Positions 1 to 5,533 of a stretch of 5,533 nt of DNA are shown in pieces (the stretch's first letter is position 1; each line of letters starts with the position of its first letter). The translations under genes were made by a program, and so were the position numbers. Source of the stretch: Prosthecobacter sp. (GTDB lineage: Bacteria; Verrucomicrobiota; Verrucomicrobiia; Verrucomicrobiales; Verrucomicrobiaceae). The notes beneath the pieces are model-generated. The model was not told where the DNA came from and searched no databases. It saw nothing but the letters and a program-made list of their open reading frames with translations. The stretch is taken from NCBI GenBank assembly GCA_020216965.1, contig JAIWOJ010000182.1, positions 1-5,533 on the forward strand, read 5' to 3'.

Positions 1-1045
1 GCCGCTGCTGGCGAAGAGCTTCGATAAGTTCACGGTGGTCCGCTCCATCTGCCACAAGGATCCCAACCACGGCGGCGGTAATCATTACATGATGACCGGC
101 TGTCCTACGCCGGTGCCCGTGGGCTGCGGGGCCTTTGTCAGCTTTCATCCCAGCTTCGGCTCCATGGTGTCGCATGAACGCGGCGTGCGGGGCGGCCTGC
201 CCGCATACATGAGCCTGCCCAGCGTCTCCCGTTCTGGCGGACCTAATTTCCTCGGCGCGCAGCACGCGCCCTTTGTCATCGGCGGCGATCCCAGCAGCAA
301 ATCCTTCCGCGTCCGTGATGTGGCGATCCCTCAGGACATCAGCGAGGGCCGCGCCATGCACCGCAACCAACTGCGCGAGTCCTTGGACAACCTGAAACGC
401 ATCACCCACCAGGCGGCGGAGGATCCCACCGTGGGCTTTGACCAGTTCTACGGCCAGGCGCTGGACCTGGTGACCTCGCCCACCGCCCAGGCTGCCTTTG
501 ATCTGAGCAAGGAGCCCGAGCACGTCCGCAAACTGTATGGCGAGCACGACTTCGGCCAGCGGCTGCTGCTGGCGCGTCGGCTGGCGGAGGTGGGCGTGAG
601 CTTCAGCGTGGTCTATTGGGGCGGCTGGGACGACCACCGCAGCCTTTTCAAGGAGTTCAAAGGCGGCAAGGCAGCCAAGCTAGACCAGGGGCTGAACGGC
701 CTGATCACGGATCTGCATCAGCGCGGCATGTTGGATAAGACGCTCGTGCTCTGCCTGGGTGAGTTTGGCCGCACGCCGAAGGTCAACAAGGACGCCGGGC
801 GCGACCACTGGCCGGGCGCGATGAGCGTGCTGATGGCGGGTGCGGGCATCCCTGGCGGCCAGATTGTGGGTGCCACGGACCCCAAGGGCTACTACGCCGC
901 TGAAAATATCTATTCCCCTGAGGACTTCGCCGTCAGCCTCTACACCAAGTTGGGCATCGACCCGCATCAGGTGCTGCACACAAACACCGGCCGCCCCGTG
1001 CAGCTCGTGAACGGTGGCAAGCCCATCAAGGAGCTGTTTGCGTGA
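1..1045 (+). CDS. DUF1501 family protein, C-terminal part (5' end outside window)
   Basis: The reading frame is open from the left edge (first full codon at position 2) to TGA at 1043-1045, giving about 347 residues. Family members usually have 400-480 residues, so roughly the first hundred, including any Tat-type signal, lie outside. The GTG at 35 is internal: coding similarity continues upstream of it. Diagnostic stretches are NHGGGNHYMMTGCPTP near the start, YWGGWDDH at about 613-636, LGEFGRTPK at 755-781 and GRDHWP at 797-814, followed by the family's ending with GGQIVGATD. DUF1501 proteins share the alkaline phosphatase/sulfatase-like fold; the conserved Asp/His residues of GWDDH and GRDHWP are probably metal or active-site ligands (inference). 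Members are abundant in planctomycetes and verrucomicrobia and are generally thought to be exported; no substrate can be assigned. It is translationally coupled to the PPC gene that follows. The family call is secure, the enzymatic role is not. Confidence 0.93.
   Translation, partial: PLLAKSFDKFTVVRSICHKDPNHGGGNHYMMTGCPTPVPVGCGAFVSFHPSFGSMVSHERGVRGGLPAYMSLPSVSRSGGPNFLGAQHAPFVIGGDPSSKSFRVRDVAIPQDISEGRAMHRNQLRESLDNLKRITHQAAEDPTVGFDQFYGQALDLVTSPTAQAAFDLSKEPEHVRKLYGEHDFGQRLLLARRLAEVGVSFSVVYWGGWDDHRSLFKEFKGGKAAKLDQGLNGLITDLHQRGMLDKTLVLCLGEFGRTPKVNKDAGRDHWPGAMSVLMAGAGIPGGQIVGATDPKGYYAAENIYSPEDFAVSLYTKLGIDPHQVLHTNTGRPVQLVNGGKPIKELFA
1028..1033 (+). promoter_or_regulatory. Shine-Dalgarno site AAGGAG for the PPC-domain gene
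   Basis: AAGGAG lies inside the last codons of the DUF1501 gene, eight bases before the GTG at 1042. It decides the start of the downstream gene, puts a signal peptide at the N-terminus, and together with the GTGA overlap indicates coupled translation. It is the only strong ribosome binding site I see in the window; the minus-strand genes have none of this quality. Confidence 0.8.
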
Positions 1046-2673
1046 AGCTGCGACACCTCGCCGCCCTCAGCCTCTCCGTTTCCAGCGCCTTGGCGGACCC
1101 GCCGAAGCTGGAGGCTCTTTTTCCCGCCGGGGGCCAGGCTGGCTCCAGCTTTGTCATCACCGCCGTGGGCAAGGTGGAGTCGGACGCGCGGCTGTGGACC
1201 TCCGCGCCCGGCGTTTATTTTGTGCCCAACGGCAAAAAGCGCGAGTGGCAGGCCACGCTGGCCGCCGATGCGCCGCCGGGGCTGCATCTGGTGTACTGTG
1301 CAAATGCAGACGGAGCCTCCGAGCCGCGCTGGTTCAGCATCGGCCACCTGCCAGAGACCACCGAGGTCGAGCCTAACGACGAAACCACCCAACCGCAGCC
1401 GCTGGAAAAACTTCCCATGTGCGTGAACGCGCGGCTGGACAAAAGCGGCGACGTGGACGGCTATGCCGTGAAGCTGGAGGCCGGGCAGACCCTGGTGGCC
1501 GCCGTGGAGGCCTACACGCTCGGCTCCGGCGTGGACATGCTGGCGCATGTGCTGGATGAAAACGGCACCCGCCTGCACACGGCCAGCGATTCACGCAATC
1601 TGGACCCGCTGCTCACCTTTCAGGCACCCAAAGCAGGCCGCTACACGGTGCAGGTGGCGGGTTTTGTGCATCCACCCGCCGCGGATGTGCGCTTCACCGG
1701 CGGCGCTGCCGTGGTGTATCGCCTGCACCTCAGCACCACACCCGTGGTCACACAGGTCTATCCCGCCGCCGTGGCCCTCACGGGCAAGACGGAGTTGGAA
1801 CTCCGGGGCCACAACCTCGACCCCAAAAAGGCAAAACACACCTTTGAGGCGAAGGACCTGCGGCGCGATGGCAGCTTCGCGCTCGTCTCACCGCCTGGCG
1901 CGATTTTTCCCATCCAGGTGCTCGCCACCGAAAAACCAGCCACCTTGGAAAAGGAGCCTAACCAGACGCGCGAAACAGCCACGCCCGTCCAGCCCGGTGC
2001 CTTCGCTGGCTTCATCGCAGACAAGGCGGACGTGGACCGTTTCTCCATCCCCATGAAGAAGGGCGATAAGCTCCAGGCGCGGCTTTTTGCCAAGCGCATC
2101 GGCATTCCCCTGGATGCCCAGCTCAAGGTGGAAGCGCCCGACGGCAAGCTCATGACCAGCTCAGATGACGAGAGCGACCAGCGGCCTGACCCTGTGGTGA
2201 CCTGGACCGCCTCCGTGGATGGCGCGCACTTCGTGGTGGTCGAGGACCTGTTTCACCAGGGCGGCCCGGACAAGGGCTATGTGGTCGAGCTCAGCGCCCC
2301 TGCGCCCGCCTTGGAAGCCACGCTGGCCGATGCCAAACCGCTGACGCTGCAGGCCGGAAAAACCGCCAGCCTCAAGGTCACGGTGAAGCGCCTGAATAGC
2401 CACAAAGAGCCGCTGACCGCGCGCATCGCCAACCTTCCTCCAGGCGTCACCGCCACCGAAGTCCCCGTGCCGGAAAAAGGCGGTGAGGTCGAAATCAAAC
2501 TCCAGGCCGCCACCAACGCGCCACCAAGCAGCCAGGCCATCCAGGTCGAAATCTGGACCCAATCCACGCCGGCACAAAGCACCCCCGCCACTGCCCCCCT
2601 GCGCGGCGAAAACCGCCGCGGCACCAGCCAGCTTGATGAAACACCCCTGATCTGGCTCACCGTGCGGCCTTGA
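1042..2673 (+). CDS. Secreted protein with two PPC domains and IPT/Ig-like segments
   Basis: A 543-residue exported protein, probably a non-catalytic partner of the DUF1501 protein. The GTG start at 1042 is fixed by AAGGAG eight bases upstream and by the GTGA overlap. Residues 1-18 look like a Sec signal peptide with a likely cut after ALA (ALA|DPP). An Ig/IPT-like segment follows at about 20-100 (LFPAGGQAGSSF). PPC domain 1 spans about 106-230, opening with TEVEPNDET and containing the GDVDGY and AGRYTVQV strands. A second IPT-like segment covers about 232-297 (VYPAAVALTGKTELELRGHNL). PPC domain 2 spans about 302-418, opening with EKEPNQTRETATP and containing KADVDRFSIP. A final beta-rich, NEW3-like region covers about 430-508. 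No catalytic motif is visible. PPC domains are beta-sandwiches on secreted enzymes, often linked to substrate binding or export, so a carbohydrate- or surface-binding role is inference. The tail (about 507-533) has a QSTPA repeat and an Arg-rich stretch encoded over a DNA palindrome, which looks inserted before the closing LIWLTV strand. Confidence 0.9.
   Translation: MKLRHLAALSLSVSSALADPPKLEALFPAGGQAGSSFVITAVGKVESDARLWTSAPGVYFVPNGKKREWQATLAADAPPGLHLVYCANADGASEPRWFSIGHLPETTEVEPNDETTQPQPLEKLPMCVNARLDKSGDVDGYAVKLEAGQTLVAAVEAYTLGSGVDMLAHVLDENGTRLHTASDSRNLDPLLTFQAPKAGRYTVQVAGFVHPPAADVRFTGGAAVVYRLHLSTTPVVTQVYPAAVALTGKTELELRGHNLDPKKAKHTFEAKDLRRDGSFALVSPPGAIFPIQVLATEKPATLEKEPNQTRETATPVQPGAFAGFIADKADVDRFSIPMKKGDKLQARLFAKRIGIPLDAQLKVEAPDGKLMTSSDDESDQRPDPVVTWTASVDGAHFVVVEDLFHQGGPDKGYVVELSAPAPALEATLADAKPLTLQAGKTASLKVTVKRLNSHKEPLTARIANLPPGVTATEVPVPEKGGEVEIKLQAATNAPPSSQAIQVEIWTQSTPAQSTPATAPLRGENRRGTSQLDETPLIWLTVRP
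2560..2589 (+). repeat. Tandem QSTPA repeat in the tail of the PPC protein
   Basis: Two adjacent 15-base units each encode Gln-Ser-Thr-Pro-Ala. Ser uses TCC in one and AGC in the other, and Thr uses ACG and ACC, so the repeat is clearer in the protein than in the DNA. It forms a low-complexity linker before the final beta strand. Confidence 0.6.
2602..2620. repeat. Perfect 7-bp palindrome within the coding sequence
   Basis: CGCGGCG at 2602-2608 and CGCCGCG at 2614-2620 are exact reverse complements separated by AAAAC. The hairpin lies inside the codons for the Arg-rich tail (LRGENRRG). In this GC-rich DNA a 7-bp match with a tight loop could arise by chance, but it coincides with a tail that seems additional to the domain architecture. 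Confidence 0.55.
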
Positions 2674-2679
2674 GCGCGC

Positions 2680-2704
2680 CTCCTGTAGCTGCGGCGGACA
2701 GGAG
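2680..2704. repeat. Inverted repeat just after the PPC gene
   Basis: CTCCTGT at 2680-2686 is matched by ACAGGAG at 2698-2704 around an 11-base loop. Only three T residues follow on the plus strand, so on its own it is a weak terminator candidate. It starts six bases after the PPC stop codon and may protect the 3' end or act with the stronger hairpin downstream. Confidence 0.45.
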
Positions 2705-2713
2705 TTTCTGCCA

Positions 2714-2763
2714 CCCTGGAGAACCGCAGGATCTGGGGCTAGGTGCTCTCCAGGGCTTGTTTT
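2714..2763 (+). terminator. Candidate intrinsic terminator of the DUF1501-PPC operon
   Basis: CCCTGGAGA at 2714-2722 and TCTCCAGGG at 2747-2755 form a perfect 9-bp stem. The 24-base loop can fold further (ACC 2723-2725 with GGT 2742-2744, leaving a two-base bulge). The stem is followed on the plus strand by CTTGTTTT (2756-2763), a T-rich run consistent with rho-independent termination of rightward transcripts. On the minus strand no T-run follows, so leftward termination here would be weaker. The right arm overlaps the last codons of the convergent minus-strand gene, which stops at 2739-2741. Confidence 0.6.
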
Positions 2764-3389
2764 AGGGATGTCGCCAGACTTGGCAATTCCTCATCTGGGA
2801 TGGGTTGGGCGGTGGTGATCGCCAGGTGCAGCAGACCCAGGCGGGTGAGGCAGGGGAGCACGAGGAGGTGCCCGCCATCGGTCATGGGTTGGCGTAGGAC
2901 GGGATGACTCTGGAGGACATGGGCTCCATTCCTGCGCGTGAGGGCGATCCAGGCCATGACGGTGGTGATGATGAATCCCTGATGGCACGCGGAGCGCCCC
3001 CAGAGAAGATCGCCCTGATCTCCGAGGATCAAGATCTCGGCATGACTGAGCTTGGGGCTCGCCCAGGAAGCAAAGGCCGTGAATCGCTCTGCGACGGTGC
3101 TGCCGGGGGGGAGCTGCAAGGGGCAGGTGGCGTCTGCCCGTGGTTCTTTTTCGATCGCCGTCTGCTGCGGGGAGAGCAGCCCTGCCTGCATGGCAGAGCT
3201 GCGGATGGCATCTAGCCGCCGGCGGATGTGCTCTAGGTCTGCGTGACGCGGCGGTGAGGTCAGAGGCGGGGCTGGCTGATGCTGTTCCTGCGCCGTCTCT
3301 TGTGGGTTTTCCTGTTCTTCAGGAAGGGGGGCGCGCAGGCCGTCAATGAGGCTGCTGACTTCGGCCGCATCAATCCAGGAGACTTGCAT
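2739..3389 (-). CDS. Uncharacterised ParA-linked protein, possible Roadblock/LC7-like C-terminal domain
   Basis: I do not recognise this 216-residue protein with confidence. The ATG at 3387-3389 is chosen because it overlaps the end of the ParA gene by only 20 bases. The frame stays open to a TTG at 3461, but that start would need a 92-base overlap. Residues 1-20 form a compact segment (VSWIDAAEVSSLIDGLR), probably helical. Residues 21-48 are rich in Pro, Gln and Glu and likely disordered. Residues 50-70 form a charged helix (ADLEHIRRRLDAIR). Residues 98-213 look like a folded alpha/beta domain: an ILILGDQGDLLWG strand-turn-strand, a hydrophobic helix (FIITTVMAWIAL), GGHLLVLP and GLLHLAITT strands, and a closing helix. 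That order loosely resembles Roadblock/LC7 domains, which is inference without a search. There is no signal peptide or convincing membrane segment. Its overlap with the ParA gene suggests an adaptor or regulator for that ATPase. No good Shine-Dalgarno is visible, so translation may depend on coupling. Confidence 0.75.
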   Translation of the reverse strand: MQVSWIDAAEVSSLIDGLRAPLPEEQENPQETAQEQHQPAPPLTSPPRHADLEHIRRRLDAIRSSAMQAGLLSPQQTAIEKEPRADATCPLQLPPGSTVAERFTAFASWASPKLSHAEILILGDQGDLLWGRSACHQGFIITTVMAWIALTRRNGAHVLQSHPVLRQPMTDGGHLLVLPCLTRLGLLHLAITTAQPIPDEELPSLATSLKQALEST

Positions 3390-4185
3390 GGCTGTGGGTA
3401 GGTTCTTCGGCTTCTTCTGCCATGCCGGTGCGGCGCTCAATCTCGGCGGCGATCTGGTCAAAGAGCAGTGCTTCGGGCGGCGGGTGCTTTTTTAGCAGGG
3501 CCACGGGCACGCCCATGGCGCTGGCCTGTAGGAAGGAGTTTAGCCGCGGCACGTTTTGGTCAAAAAGCATGTCTGGTGGCAGGAGGGCGCGCAGCTCGGC
3601 GGCGACTTTTTGGCTCACCTGGCTGTCCATGGAGACCATGGTGAGGAGAATGCCGGCGACCTTTACGCCTGCGCCCTCACTGCGGAAGCGGGAGAGCGTC
3701 TCCAGCATGTGGGGGACGCTGCGCACGGCCAGGGGCTCTGCCTGCTGGGGCAGTATGACGTAGTCACAGGCTTTGACGACGGACTCCGTCATGGCATTGA
3801 GGCCGGCGGCGGTGTCTAGGATGAGGCAGTCCACGCCGCGTAGCTCAGCGGCGCGGAGGAGGTCGGTGAGACGAGCTGGCACGTCCTGGGGTGCCCAGCC
3901 ACGGCGGGCTGCGGCATCGTATTGCCCAGCGGGAAGGATTTGCAACTCAGGCAAGCGCGTGGCGAGGACGAGGCGGCCGACATCCCGCTCCATGCCGCTG
4001 AGGTAGTCATAAAAGCCGATTTTTGAGCGTGTGGAGCGCGCTAGGGAAAGGCCCACGCCGCCCTGGGGATCGGTATCCACCAGGAGGGTGTTCCAGCCGC
4101 GCCGCGCCAGGGAGTAGGCGAGGTTGATGCAGAGGGTGGTTTTGCCCACTCCTCCTTTTTGGCTGGCTGTGGCGATGGCGATCAC
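3370..4185 (-). CDS. ParA/MinD-type partition ATPase, orphan
   Basis: A 271-residue cytoplasmic P-loop ATPase. The deviant Walker A motif KGGVGKTT is at residues 10-17, with signature lysine K10 and catalytic lysine K15. Walker A' (LLVDTDPQG) is at about 34-42 with D37 and D39. Walker B (CLILDTAAG) is at 120-128 with D124. The motifs begin almost at residue 1, so there is no N-terminal helix-turn-helix; this matches short ParA proteins (Ib, chromosomal or orphan type) rather than self-regulating plasmid ParA. The C-terminal tail (about 253-271) is acidic, contains several His/Ser residues and is probably flexible. Such ATPases form ATP-dependent dimers on DNA and position DNA or protein cargo. 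No ParB gene or parS-like site is present here, so its cargo is unknown. The start is GTG at 4185, with the fabV stop 32 bases upstream and no evident Shine-Dalgarno. The 3' end overlaps the uncharacterised gene by 20 bases, suggesting one transcript and joint function. Confidence 0.93.
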   Translation of the reverse strand: MIAIATASQKGGVGKTTLCINLAYSLARRGWNTLLVDTDPQGGVGLSLARSTRSKIGFYDYLSGMERDVGRLVLATRLPELQILPAGQYDAAARRGWAPQDVPARLTDLLRAAELRGVDCLILDTAAGLNAMTESVVKACDYVILPQQAEPLAVRSVPHMLETLSRFRSEGAGVKVAGILLTMVSMDSQVSQKVAAELRALLPPDMLFDQNVPRLNSFLQASAMGVPVALLKKHPPPEALLFDQIAAEIERRTGMAEEAEEPTHSHASLLD

Positions 4186-4217
4186 AGGCGTTTGGCTGGT
4201 GGGTTGGTGCTCGTGCC

Positions 4218-5417
4218 TCAGGCGGTAGCCAGGGAGGGCACAGGGGTGGCGGTGTCCACCTCTGCCTCGTAGTCCACGCCGCTGAGGCCAAAGCCAAAGA
4301 GGCGCAGGAAGCTGGCCTGGTAGCCCTCAAAGTCGCCGAGTTCAGCGAGGTTTTCCGTGGTGACGGCCTGCCAGCGGTCATCGACGAGCTTTTGCACGTC
4401 AGGGGCCATTTCCCAGTCGTCCACACGGATGCGCCCGGCTTCGTCGGGTTGTGGGTTGGCACCGTTGTAGAGGCGCTCACGGAAGAGGCGGTCCATTTGC
4501 TCGATGGTGTCCTCATGCGTGCCCTTGGCTTTCATGACTTTGTAGAGCAGGGAGATGTAGAGGGGCACGACGGGGATGGCGCTGCTGGCCTGGGTGACCA
4601 GCGCCTTGTTCACGGAGACCCAGGCTTTGCCGCCTAGGGGGGCTAGCTTTGCATCCAGGGCACGTTGGGCGCGTTCGACGTCTTCTTTGGCGCGGCCGAT
4701 GGTGCCGTTTTTGTAGATGGGCCAGGTCAGTTCGGGCCCGATGTAGCTGTAGGCCACGGTTTGCGTGCCGGGGGCTACGACGCCAGCCTCTAGCAGGGCG
4801 TCCATCCACATTTCCCAGTCTTCACCGCCCATGACGGCGACGGTTTGAGCGATCTCCTCTTCATTGGCGGATTCCAGGGTCACCTCGTTCACCGCGCCGG
4901 TGCCGGTGTTGAGGTTTTTGTTGGTGTAGGTCTGGCCGATGGGTTTGAGGACGGATTTAAAGACCTCCCCGGTCTTGGGGTGTGTGCGGCGTGGGGAGGC
5001 TAGGCTGTAGATCACGCAGTCCACCTGGCCCAGGTCGGCCTTGATGGCGGCGATGACTTCTTGCTTCATGGCGTCGGAGAAGGCATCCCCATTGAAGGAG
5101 CGTGCATAGAGCCCTGCTGCGCGGGCGGCGTTTTCAAAGGCTGCGGTATTGTACCAGCCTGCGGTGCCGCAGCGGTCGGGCTCGCCCGGCTTTTCAAAAA
5201 ACACCCCGATCGTGGCCGCCCCGCCGCCAAAGGCAGCCGCGATGCGTGAGGATAGGCCGTAGCCGGTGGAGGCACCGATGACGAGCACCTTTTTTGGCGC
5301 GCCCGCGATGGGGCCGCGTGCCTTGACCACGGCGATCTGCTCCGCCACATGGGCGGCGCAGCCTGTCGGGTGGGCGGTGGTGCAGATGAATCCACGGATT
5401 TTTGGGGTGACGATCAT
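4218..5417 (-). CDS. fabV: FabV-type enoyl-[ACP]/trans-2-enoyl-CoA reductase (NADH)
   Basis: This 399-residue cytosolic enzyme reduces the trans-2 double bond of enoyl-ACP or enoyl-CoA with NADH, the last step of each fatty-acid elongation cycle. Its length matches the family (about 400). The nucleotide-binding loop [11 protein letters not shown] is at 48-58, followed by [18 protein letters not shown] at 73-90, where E75 fits the acidic residue that favours NADH over [14 protein letters not shown] follows at 107-115 and YSLASPRR at 137-144. The catalytic pair is Y235 and K244 with eight residues between, the Y-X8-K spacing that separates FabV from FabI (Y-X6-K). The substrate-loop region [18 protein letters not shown] (271-288) is intact, as is the C-terminal GFGLSGVDY. 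About ten residues after this ([12 protein letters not shown]) look like an unconserved tail. FabV enzymes are typically tolerant of triclosan (family knowledge). The ATG at 5415-5417 begins directly with the conserved [10 protein letters not shown]; no Shine-Dalgarno precedes it, only a pyrimidine-rich stretch. It is the first visible gene of the probable fabV-parA-unknown unit. Confidence 0.96.
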   Translation of the reverse strand: MIVTPKIRGFICTTAHPTGCAAHVAEQIAVVKARGPIAGAPKKVLVIGASTGYGLSSRIAAAFGGGAATIGVFFEKPGEPDRCGTAGWYNTAAFENAARAAGLYARSFNGDAFSDAMKQEVIAAIKADLGQVDCVIYSLASPRRTHPKTGEVFKSVLKPIGQTYTNKNLNTGTGAVNEVTLESANEEEIAQTVAVMGGEDWEMWMDALLEAGVVAPGTQTVAYSYIGPELTWPIYKNGTIGRAKEDVERAQRALDAKLAPLGGKAWVSVNKALVTQASSAIPVVPLYISLLYKVMKAKGTHEDTIEQMDRLFRERLYNGANPQPDEAGRIRVDDWEMAPDVQKLVDDRWQAVTTENLAELGDFEGYQASFLRLFGFGLSGVDYEAEVDTATPVPSLATA

Positions 5418-5533
5418 GGTTGAGAAAAAGGGGTGGGTGGGGACAGCAGGTGCCGCAGGGCGCGGGCCATCGGTTAGCTAGCAGCCCGCGCTTAGCGGGC
5501 AACTGCTTTTCCCGCAGTGAGCCTTGCGCTAGG
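5418..5533 (-). promoter_or_regulatory. fabV 5' leader and probable promoter region
   Basis: No coding frame here is convincing, and the 116 bases most likely hold the fabV promoter and leader. The 28 bases next to the ATG are pyrimidine-rich on the coding strand (runs of C, then CCCCTTTTTCTC) and contain no purine-rich ribosome binding site. A -35-like TTGCCC exists at 5502-5497, but no credible -10 box follows at the right distance, so I do not place a promoter. Confidence 0.35.
5460..5515. repeat. Cluster of competing GC-rich inverted repeats upstream of fabV
   Basis: Four short arms lie in the leader region. On the plus strand they are A GCGCGGGC (5460-5467), B GCCCGCGC (5484-5491), C GCGGGC (5495-5500) and D CCCGC (5511-5515). 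A pairs perfectly with B (8 bp, 16-base loop). B pairs with C (GCCCGC 5484-5489, 6 bp, 5-base loop), with a possible outer GCA/TGC extension across a three-base bulge. C pairs with D (5 bp). The pairings exclude one another, as in attenuator leaders. The B:C hairpin is followed by TTTT (5507-5510) on the plus strand. Read in the fabV direction, the arms end 42 bases before the start codon. The function is inference; GC-rich DNA yields such matches more easily than average DNA. Confidence 0.5.

Noticed and set aside
35..37. GTG at 35 as the true start of the DUF1501 gene
   Set aside because: The frame is open to the window edge and the preceding residues (PLLAKSFDKFT) read like continuing family sequence; starting here would remove a large N-terminal part of the fold.
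967..1578. Long open frame on the minus strand opposite the PPC gene (203 codons)
   Set aside because: It is fully antisense to a clearly domain-bearing gene. Its composition is rich in Arg, Gly, His and Gln, as expected from a GC-rich shadow frame, and no recognisable motif appears.
2904..3215. Plus-strand open frame of 103 codons opposite the unknown ParA-linked gene
   Set aside because: It is antisense to a frame with better protein-like composition and an operon-consistent position. No ribosome binding site or family resemblance is visible.
3370..4185. ParA as part of a plasmid partition cassette or mobile element
   Set aside because: No ParB, parS-like repeat, replication gene, integrase, transposase or terminal repeats are visible, and it lies beside a housekeeping fabV with similar base composition.
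4007..4516. Minus-strand open frame of 169 codons across the fabV-parA junction
   Set aside because: It covers the fabV 3' end and the parA 5' end in another frame. The translation is low-complexity Pro/Thr/Ser/Arg-rich sequence, while both overlapped genes have strong family signatures.
5475..5502. Sigma70-like promoter for fabV with TTGCCC and TAGCTA on the minus strand
   Set aside because: The spacing is near 16 bases, but the -10 element matches the consensus at only about two positions and the region is occupied by inverted repeats, so the match is not better than chance.
5194..5502. Minus-strand frame beginning upstream of fabV and running into it (102 codons)
   Set aside because: Most of it overlaps fabV in another frame and its composition is typical of a shadow; the portion upstream of fabV is too short to judge as a gene.

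Overview
The window is GC-rich, densely coding bacterial chromosome with two blocks that converge near position 2700. On the plus strand, a DUF1501 protein (cut by the left edge) is followed by a secreted protein with pre-peptidase C-terminal (PPC) domains. This pairing is characteristic of the Planctomycetota-Verrucomicrobiota group. A FabV-type enoyl reductase and sparse Shine-Dalgarno use also fit. My best guess is a Verrucomicrobiae member (Prosthecobacter/Verrucomicrobium-like), inferred from gene content only.

Layout. Positions 1-1045 (+) hold the C-terminal ~347 codons of a DUF1501 protein. It overlaps by four bases (GTGA) a secreted 543-residue PPC/IPT-like protein at 1042-2673 (+). 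The second gene has a near-ideal AAGGAG ribosome binding site inside the end of the first, so the two are translationally linked. Positions 2674-2763 hold the convergent junction with two perfect inverted repeats; the second is followed by a T-rich run on the plus strand and is a plausible terminator for the plus-strand operon. On the minus strand, read from right to left, are fabV (5417-4218), a ParA/MinD-type ATPase (4185-3370) and an unrecognised 216-residue protein (3389-2739). The gaps are 32 bases and a 20-base overlap, so these three are probably one transcription unit. The 116 bases right of fabV hold a cluster of mutually exclusive GC-rich inverted repeats.

How the genes may work together. 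The plus-strand pair probably belongs to the exported DUF1501/PPC systems (often with DUF1549/DUF1553 cytochrome-type proteins upstream) proposed to act on polysaccharides or other large substrates in these phyla; only the last two genes are visible. On the minus strand, FabV does the last reduction of fatty-acid elongation. The ParA ATPase has no ParB or parS partner here. Instead it overlaps a small protein with a proline/glutamine-rich linker and a C-terminal domain faintly resembling Roadblock/LC7, which makes it look like an orphan ParA with a dedicated adaptor. That pair is the least explained part of the window. I saw no CRISPR array, tRNA, rRNA, transposase, phage gene or recognised defence system.
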